A stretch of 11,544 nucleotides of DNA from Caldisericota bacterium (GTDB lineage Bacteria; CAIJMQ01; JAADFP01). The position numbers were made by a program, and so were the translations under genes. Position 1 is the first letter of the stretch; each line of letters begins with the position of its first letter. Where the stretch lies: positions 1 through 11,544 of the forward strand of contig JAADFP010000115.1 of the NCBI GenBank assembly GCA_013152825.1. Direction: 5' to 3'. The notes beneath the pieces are model-generated. The model was not told the origin of the DNA. It searched no databases and saw only the letters and a list, made by a program, of their open reading frames with translations. Of this stretch, positions 6,691-11,544 are shown in pieces.

Positions 6691-7933
6691 TCTCTTCCTC
6701 CCGGGTTAAAAAATGGATTAATATTTCAGAAGCCTTTATAATTTCATCAATACTGATTTTTTCCTCCCTGGAATGCGCTTCACAGATATCTCCCGGCCCA
6801 AAAACCACTACCGGCATTTTCCCCACATGGTAGAAAAGGCGAGCATCGCAACTCACAATAAACCCGGTAACACGCGAGGGAACCTCTGCTTTTTCCGCCG
6901 CACACTGCAACTCTTTAACCAGCCAATGTTCCGGAGAGATAGCATACGCTTCGTTACGAAGTTTCGGAAACTCCAGTGTGTAATTTTTCCGTATCCAGGC
7001 ATCCGGGTGCGAAGAAAGTATCTCTGCAAGCTCTTCTTTTACCTGCGAGATACTTTTATTCGGCAGAAATCCCACCCCCCCCTCGATAACTGCTTCATCC
7101 GCCACCATGGAGGGCCACTCGCCCCCTTTTATAGTTCCCACATTCACCTGCACAGGATAGGAGTACTCCTGGAAAAGAGGCACATTCTGGCTTTCCTTCA
7201 GGAGTTTTCTCTCGTATTCCTGGAGGGATTCTATCACCTGCATCATTTTTTCTATTGCATTAACTCCTTCATATTTTCTCCCCATATGCACCGGCTTTCC
7301 CTTTATGGTAATTCTGAACCAGATAGCCCCCCGATTTGCAGGATGAATATTGAGCCTGGAGGCTTCCATCACAATCACCCCGTCTCCCCTGTAACCAGAG
7401 AGGATAGCTGCCAGGCTGCCATTTCCCCCCACCTCCTCCTCAATTACTATCTGGATATGCCCTCTTTTCCTTATTTTAAGCCCCAAATCCTTTATGGCCA
7501 GAAAGGCAAGGTAGAGAGCAGCTATCTGTCCCTTGCAATCCACTGCTCCCCTGCCAATTACCCAATCTCCCTCTACCCGGGGGCTAAAGGCATCTTCCCA
7601 GTCAGCGGGACCTACAACATCGGAATGGGTATTGATAATAATAGACCTCTCTCCCTCCCCTTCCCAGAAAGCCAAGAGATTCTTGCGCTCGGATAGTGGA
7701 TATTCCTGCGGTAGAGAGATATACTCCTGATGCTTCTGCAGCTCTGGAGGAAAAGGAACAAGCTCGGTTTTCAAGGCAAGCGAAGAGAAAACCTCCTTAA
7801 GATGCTCCTGGATTTGTTTCTCCCCCCCGCCAGTAACACTGGAGAGGGAAATTAACTCTTTAAGAAAATTTATCAACTCCTGCTTTTTAGAAATTAGATA
7901 CGCCCTTTCTCTCCTGGCACTATGCTCAGACAT
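6683..7933 (-). CDS. M20 family zinc peptidase/deacylase (ArgE/DapE/CPG2-like)
   Basis: This is a 416-residue amidohydrolase. Visible M20 motifs are HSD at 103-105 (first zinc His and catalytic Asp), GRGAVDCKG with the bridging Asp132, the catalytic Glu pair in IEEEVGG (165-168), the zinc Glu190 in VMEAS, His216 of the lid/dimerisation domain (KGKPVHMG) and the C-terminal zinc His387 (ICEAHS). The full dinuclear zinc site is therefore present. Family members hydrolyse N-acyl amino acids, succinyl-diaminopimelate or dipeptides. Both this gene and the overlapping oxidoreductase look catabolic, so N-acyl or amide substrate hydrolysis is likely, but the precise substrate is unknown. ATG 7933 has AAGGAG about 8 nt upstream. 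The frame is intact. Confidence 0.92.
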   Translation of the reverse strand: MSEHSARRERAYLISKKQELINFLKELISLSSVTGGGEKQIQEHLKEVFSSLALKTELVPFPPELQKHQEYISLPQEYPLSERKNLLAFWEGEGERSIIINTHSDVVGPADWEDAFSPRVEGDWVIGRGAVDCKGQIAALYLAFLAIKDLGLKIRKRGHIQIVIEEEVGGNGSLAAILSGYRGDGVIVMEASRLNIHPANRGAIWFRITIKGKPVHMGRKYEGVNAIEKMMQVIESLQEYERKLLKESQNVPLFQEYSYPVQVNVGTIKGGEWPSMVADEAVIEGGVGFLPNKSISQVKEELAEILSSHPDAWIRKNYTLEFPKLRNEAYAISPEHWLVKELQCAAEKAEVPSRVTGFIVSCDARLFYHVGKMPVVVFGPGDICEAHSREEKISIDEIIKASEILIHFLTREEEND

Positions 7934-8003
7934 TTAACAAACTCCTTACAGATATACTTTTAAACCCTAAATCCAAAATCCTAAATAAACCCAAAATCCA
8001 AAT

Positions 8004-8015
8004 GCTCAAGCTCAA
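8004..8015. repeat. Perfect 6-bp tandem duplication in the spacer
   Basis: GCTCAA occurs twice without a spacer, followed by AA. It is short enough to arise by chance but is one of several exact tandem copies in the window. Confidence 0.8.
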
Positions 8016-8038
8016 AACTCGCGTACTGAGGGAACCCT

Positions 8039-8072
8039 GCCCGCCTCCCGATGGATATCGGGACAGGCGGGC
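8039..8072. repeat. GC-rich hairpin (GCCCGCCT/CCCGAT palindrome)
   Basis: The left arm is GCCCGCCT+CCCGAT (8039-8052), the loop GGAT, and the right arm ATCGGG+AC+AGGCGGGC (8057-8072). This is a 14-bp stem with a two-base bulge. The terminal GCCCGCC module also ends both large composite repeats (near 5289 and 11511), so this is probably a related dispersed element. No T-run follows on the minus strand, so it is not a classical terminator. Confidence 0.8.
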
Positions 8073-8385
8073 GCTACTAACTACTTCCCGCAGATCGTCT
8101 CACTTAGAGCAGAATCAATAATCTCTATGCCGGTTTCCAGTTCCTTCCGGCTGATAGAAAGAGGAGGCGCAATTCTCAGCACATTACCGAACATTCCAAT
8201 AGGAGCAATCATTAAGAGTCCACGCTCATACGCTTTCTGCACTACCTTCCTGGCTTTTTCCGGCGAGGGTTTTTTGCTTTTTTTATCCTCTACTATTTCC
8301 AGCCCCCAGACAAGCCCCATTCCCCTCACATCGCCTAAAATACTGTGGCGAGAAAGCAATTCCTGGAAAGATTTATCTAAAAACT

Positions 8386-8395
8386 CCCCCTCCCT
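8386..8395. repeat. CCCT tandem duplication / C5 run at the second aminotransferase frame break
   Basis: On the plus strand CCCCC (8386-8390) is followed by TCCCT, so CCCT is exactly doubled at 8388-8395. Loss of 4 bp or of a single base from the C5 run restores the frame; the two cannot be told apart without relatives. This is the least specific of the four breaks. Confidence 0.7.
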
Positions 8396-9214
8396 GCCTC
8401 GCATTCTCCACCAGGTTTTCTTCCATAATAATATTTATATTTTCCAGTGCCACCCTGGAGCAAAACGGGTTTCCTCCGTGGGTAGAAGAAAGAGAACCAG
8501 GAGTAAGAATATCCATAATACGCGCTTCTCCTATCAGGGCAGAAAGAGGCACAGAAGAAGTAATCCCTTTTCCCAGGCAAAGCAGGTTGGGAGTAATTCC
8601 GTAGTGCTCAAAACCAAATAACCGCCCGGTTCTTCCAAAAGAAGCCTGCACCTCATCGATAATCAATAAAGCTTCTTTCTCCCCGGCCAGCTTTTCCAGC
8701 TTTTTCATCCATTCCCGGGGAGGAATAATAGAACCTGCCCCCCCCTGGTAAGTCTCAGTTATAAAGGCAGCAATGCGGTTTTCTGACTCGCACGGCAACA
8801 CCCAATCCACAATAAAATCAAAACAGTAGGTTTTGCAGGCAGGATACGTCCGGTCAAAAGGGCAACGGTAACAATAAGGAAAAGGAGCCAGAATTATCCC
8901 GGGCAAAAAAGGCCCAAAACCACGCGTTCCTGCTCCGCTTTTCTTCCCTCCAATGGAAAGCGCTCCGTAAGTTCGTCCGTGAAATGCCCCGTAAAAAGCT
9001 ACTATCTCGTATTTCCCCGTATAAAGGCGGGAAAGTTTTACCGCTGCTTCCGTGGTTTCAGCTCCGGTAGTAAGTAAAAAAGCCTTATCCAGGTTGGGGG
9101 GAGTAATTTCCACCAATTTCCTGGCCAGCTGCAAACGGTATTCCGTGGGAAAATCGTAGCAATTTATCACCCTATCAGCCTGCTCTCTTATAGCTTTTAC
9201 CAGCCTGGGATGGG

Positions 9215-9228
9215 AATGCCCAATGCCC
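9215..9228. repeat. Perfect 7-bp tandem duplication at the first aminotransferase frame break
   Basis: AATGCCC is present twice without a spacer (9215-9221 and 9222-9228); the coding strand reads GGGCATT-GGGCATT. The excess of 7 bp (1 mod 3) converts the expected GHSHP to GHWAFP and leads to a stop 15 codons later. Confidence 0.97.
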
Positions 9229-9435
9229 TACATTTGCCACCAGCACCCCGGAGGAAAAATCCAGGAAAACATTACCTTCCACATCCTCCACATAAACACC
9301 CTGAGCCTTTTCCCAGACTGCCGGCACCTGCTCGCTCATGGAACGAGGTTCATAGGTTTCCTTTAACTTCAGGATCTCTCTCGTTTTCCCACCAGGGAGA
9401 TTCTTGGTCAATTTAATCCCCTCGCTCATGTTCAT

Positions 9436-9443
9436 ACCTCCTT
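9436..9443 (-). promoter_or_regulatory. Strong Shine-Dalgarno of the aminotransferase gene, deciding its start
   Basis: AAGGAGGT on the minus strand directly touches the first ATG (9435), which leaves no spacing, but sits 6 nt before the second in-frame ATG (9429). Initiation at 9429 is therefore favoured. Confidence 0.75.
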
Positions 9444-9455
9444 ATTTATTAGTTA

Positions 9456-11200
9456 TTAAGAAAAAGGCGAATATAAATTGGTTATAGGAAGGCGCCTGTC
9501 CCTTCCAAAAGCACGGGGAGATATTTTTATACCCGGGGGCGCCTGTCGCCTTTTATACTCGTTTCTATCTACCATACGAATAACATCCCTTACAACATCT
9601 TCCTTGTATCCGAGCCCAAGAAGTTCCTGGAAAGAATATTCCTTTTCCACATAGGCCTTAAGAATAGCATCCAGTACCTCGTAAGGAGGAAGGGTATCCT
9701 GGTCCTTCTGCCCCGGCCTTAATTCTGCAGAGGGTGGTTTTTTAATGATATTTTCCGGAATAATTTCCTTACCTTCCCTACAATTAATAAAACGGGCAAC
9801 TCTATATACTTCTGTTTTATATACATCCTTGAGGACAGCAAACCCGCCGGCCATATCTCCGTAAAGCGTAGCATACCCACAGCTCATCTCACTCTTCTTA
9901 TTCCCTGTAGTTAAAACCAGCCAGCCAAACTTATTGGACAAGGCCATCAAAAGATTGCCCCGTATTCTCGCCTGGATATTTTCTTCGGTAACGTCTTCCT
10001 TTAAAGCTTTAAAAACTTCCCTTTTTAGCACCTTACGATAAGCATTAAAAATTTCCTGGATGGGAAGAGTAAAAGTCTTAATCCCCAGGTTTTTAGACAG
10101 GATTTGCGCATCCTCCATGCTGGAAGGAGCATTATACTGAGAAGGCATGATTACTCCTACCACGTTCTCCTCCCCCAGCGCCTCCCTGGCAATACAGGCT
10201 ACCAGGGAAGAATCTATTCCCCCGCTCAACCCCACCAGAACCTTTTCAATTCAAATCCATTCTTCCTGACATAATCCCGGGTGCCCAGCACCAATGCCCG
10301 AAAGATCTCTTCTTCCTGTACAGGAACAGTCTCAATCCTTTTCTCCAGCCTTTTATCTTTATGCTTGCCTTCTCTGCTTATCTCTACCAGTGGAGGAGAG
10401 GGATAATCCAGTTTTTTTGCCCTTCTCCGGGGATCCTGCAGGTGGGAACGTAATACCCTATCCGGCTCCAGGTCTATTGTGACCAGGTCTTCCTGGAATA
10501 TCTTTGCCCTCACCATCAGATAGCCTTTTTCGTCAAACACCAGGCTCCCGCCGTCGAAAACGAGTTCATCCTGCCCCCCTACCATGTTTACATACGCCAC
10601 TATCGCCCCACACTCCTGCGCGCGCGTAGAAAGCATCTTTTCCCGTAATTCGCGTTTACCCACATGGAAAGGTGAAGCAGAAATATTGACAAGCACCTGG
10701 GCTTCTCCCCCTATTGCCTGGTTGAGATGCGGTCCTTCTGGATACCATATATCCTCGCAGATGCTCACTCCTACTCGGGTACCATTAATCAGGAAAACCG
10801 GTGTCTCCCGGCCTCTCTGAAAATACCTGTACTCATCAAACACCCCGTAATTTGGCAGAAAAATCTTACGATATACTCCCCTGACTTCCCCTTCTGAAAT
10901 TACTGCAAGCGCATTGAATATGTCATCTTCCACCTCTACAAACCCCACCACGGCCACTATTCCCCTGACCTCCCCGGCCAGAGAATTCAATGCCTCCATA
11001 TTCTCCTGCAAGAATTGCGGCTTGAGTAAAAGATCCTCCGGAGGATAACCGGTGAGAGCAAGTTCGGGGAATATCACAATATCTGATTCCCGGGCGTGTG
11101 CTTTTTCTATAAAGCTAAGGATTTTATCTGAATTGCCCTTTAAATCTCCCACAGTGGAATTTATTTGCGCCAGGGACACACGCAACAAATTTCTTTCCAT
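9456..11200 (-). pseudogene. nadE: Glutamine-dependent NAD+ synthetase, frame broken by a 5-bp tandem duplication
   Basis: NadE makes NAD+ from deamido-NAD+, ATP and glutamine-derived ammonia. The first part (11200-10226) is a nitrilase-type glutaminase domain with a Glu46 (FPELALTGYPPED), Lys112 (YRKIFLPNYGVFDE) and Cys148 (VSICEDIWYPEG) triad. The second (from the break down to 9456) is the synthetase domain, with P-loop GLSGGIDSS (322-330 in the repaired protein), TTGNKSE-like TTGNKKSEMSCGY, and the family ending RRQAPPGIKISPRAF...PITNLY. The frames meet at a perfect TTGAA duplication (10245-10254). Removing one copy gives NGFEKVLVGLSGGID and 579 residues, the normal two-domain length. As read, translation stops 7 codons after the duplication, and a restart at GTG 10235 would lack the strand before the P-loop. 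This usually essential enzyme appears otherwise undamaged. ATG 11200 has no strong Shine-Dalgarno. Confidence 0.93.
10245..10254. repeat. Perfect 5-bp tandem duplication at the nadE frame break
   Basis: TTCAA is doubled on the plus strand (10245-10249, 10250-10254); the coding strand reads TTGAA-TTGAA. A 5-bp repeat alone is common by chance, but it sits exactly where the frame changes, and its removal restores the strongly conserved sequence leading into the SGGIDSS loop. Confidence 0.93.
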
Positions 11201-11271
11201 ACCCCAAGTTTATCTCAAAAAGGTAAAAAATTCAAAAAAAACCCCGGGGGAGAGGTTAGAATTTAGACTTA

Positions 11272-11296
11272 AGACTATAGACGTTAGACTATAGAC
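11272..11296. repeat. Near-tandem 11-bp direct repeat AGACTATAGAC
   Basis: AGACTATAGAC occurs at 11272-11282 and again at 11286-11296, separated by GTT. It forms the start of the composite repeat; the same word appears, inverted, at about 5409-5419. Confidence 0.85.
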
Positions 11297-11512
11297 TGGG
11301 GAGTAGTTGGTAGCGAGTAGATAGTAGTGAGAGGAGAATTAGTTACTGGTTTTGGGTTGGTAGGTGCAAAATGCAAAATCCAGGGACAGTTTTCCCTATC
11401 TACTAACTACTGTCTACTATCTACTGAGATAGTAGCGAGGGAAGGGTAGTGAGCAGTGAATAGATAATCCTGGTTTCTTAGGATCCTGGTATTCCTGGTT
11501 TATTGCCCGCCT
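11288..11512 (+). repeat. Composite intergenic repeat, copy B
   Basis: On the plus strand the modules are CTATAGACTGGGGAGTA, TTGGTAGCGAGTAG, a middle section of about 90 bp absent from copy A, GCGAGGGAAG, GTGAGCAGTGAATAG, AATCCTGGTTTCTTA, ATCCTGGTATTCCTGGTT and ATTGCCCGCCT. Copy A at 5283-5420 has the same order in opposite orientation. The pair frames the metabolic genes. Confidence 0.82.
11365..11379. repeat. Perfect 7-bp tandem duplication in copy B
   Basis: TGCAAAA is doubled (11365-11371, 11372-11378), and the next base also fits the period. It lies in the middle section that copy A lacks, so it probably postdates the split of the two copies. Confidence 0.9.
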
Positions 11513-11544
11513 ATCCCAACCCCGGCAGAACGTTGGGGAAGGCA

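Larger units (their letters stand above)
7934..8080. other. 147-bp spacer between the aminotransferase and M20 genes
   Basis: This spacer contains an AT-rich part made of iterated words (CCTAAAT, CCAAAAT, CAAAAT at about 7966-8003), a perfect GCTCAA duplication at 8004-8015, and a strong GC-rich hairpin (8039-8072) close to the aminotransferase stop. No gene is seen. It could end or attenuate transcription before the M20 gene, or the genes may still form one operon. Confidence 0.7.
8081..9429 (-). pseudogene. Class III PLP-dependent aminotransferase, frame broken twice
   Basis: Three frames form one class III (ornithine/GABA/acetylornithine-type) aminotransferase: 9429-9175, about 9214-8373 and about 8404-8081. 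The first break is a perfect 7-bp duplication (9215-9228); deleting one copy joins VANVGH to SHPRLVKAIREQADRV, the family's 'GHxHP' motif. The second is at 8386-8395, where removing one CCCT copy or one G joins ENARQ to GEFLDKSFQELL. The repaired product is about 445 residues, the usual length. Counting from the upstream ATG at 9435, the motifs are AFHGRT (His150 stacking on PLP), LLIIDEVQASFGRTG (Asp258) and CLGKGITSSVPLSAL (Lys287, Schiff base). A four-Cys cluster, CYRCP...CKTYC, is present. ATG 9429 is preferred to 9435 because AAGGAGGT lies 6 nt upstream of it. The amino donor is unknown; GabT-like is the nearest guess. Confidence 0.87.
11201..11544. other. 344-bp gene-free region upstream of nadE, largely interspersed repeat
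   Basis: No gene is visible. About 11205-11260 is AT-rich with A-runs and a CCCCGGGG palindrome and must contain the nadE promoter. A weak TTGAAT...GATAAA pair lies just upstream of the ATG on the minus strand, but it would give almost no leader. The remainder (11270-11512) is repeat sequence, and the last 30 bp are unassigned. Confidence 0.6.

Noticed and set aside
6773..7696. 307-codon plus-strand frame opposite the M20 gene
   Set aside because: It is antisense to a gene with complete M20 catalytic motifs; the antisense translation is His/Phe/Ser-rich and shows no domain.
9206..9215. TGGGA tandem 5-bp repeat beside the aminotransferase break
   Set aside because: It encodes the conserved HPR of GHSHPRL; removing a copy would break the frame, so it is ancestral. 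It shows that 5-bp tandem copies alone are not evidence of duplication.
1326..10254. Footprints left by excision of one insertion sequence family (target-site copies)
   Set aside because: A single transposase gives a fixed target-copy length, but the copies here are 4 (or 1), 5, 7, 9 and 10 bp, and no element remnants lie between them.
11286..11450. Possible CRISPR-like array in the TAGTGAGTAG region
   Set aside because: Repeat words are short, irregularly spaced and degenerate, with no constant-length spacers and no cas genes.

Overview
The window is bacterial DNA with every supported gene on the minus strand, so transcription runs from high to low coordinates. Genes are tightly packed, with start/stop overlaps and clear Shine-Dalgarno sequences. 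They are separated by a few repeat-rich spacers built from words such as TAGTGAGTAG and GACTATAGACTGGGGAG. Nothing fixes the phylum. The gene style and repeat-laden spacers fit an uncultured lineage from metagenomic data, and an Omnitrophota- or other candidate-phylum-like origin is only a guess.

Region 1 (11200 to about 5614) is metabolic. It holds a glutamine-dependent NAD+ synthetase (nadE), a class III PLP aminotransferase, an M20 zinc peptidase/deacylase and a Gfo/Idh/MocA oxidoreductase. nadE and the aminotransferase are 26 bp apart. A 147-bp spacer with a strong hairpin follows, and then M20 and the oxidoreductase overlap by 8 bp. The last three look like a small-molecule (N-acyl amino acid or sugar-acid type) catabolic set, but the substrate cannot be read.

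Region 2 (5064 to 1) is a membrane operon: an ABC-2 type permease, a polytopic HflK-like SPFH protein with about six extra N-terminal membrane segments, HflC, a second single-pass HflK-like protein, and the N-terminus of a probable P-type cation ATPase running off the left edge. Junctions are 11-bp, 4-bp and 17-bp overlaps and one exact abutment. Three SPFH proteins in one operon suggest a membrane-microdomain or protease-control scaffold coupled to transport. No ATPase partner for the permease is present.

The most striking signal is a set of reading-frame breaks in otherwise well-conserved genes. hflC is broken at a perfect 10-bp tandem duplication, the aminotransferase at a perfect 7-bp duplication and again at a 4-bp duplication (or one extra G), and nadE at a perfect 5-bp duplication. 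Removing one copy in each case restores an uninterrupted protein of family-like sequence and length (305, about 445 and 579 residues). The permease carries a perfect 9-bp in-frame duplication (MHAMHA), and the spacers hold further 6- and 7-bp tandem copies. The cause could be a genuine micro-duplication mutational process, reversible phase switching, ribosomal bypass, or a sequencing/assembly artefact. The sequence alone cannot decide. An inverted pair of composite intergenic repeats about 6 kb apart (5283-5420 and 11288-11512) is a second notable feature.
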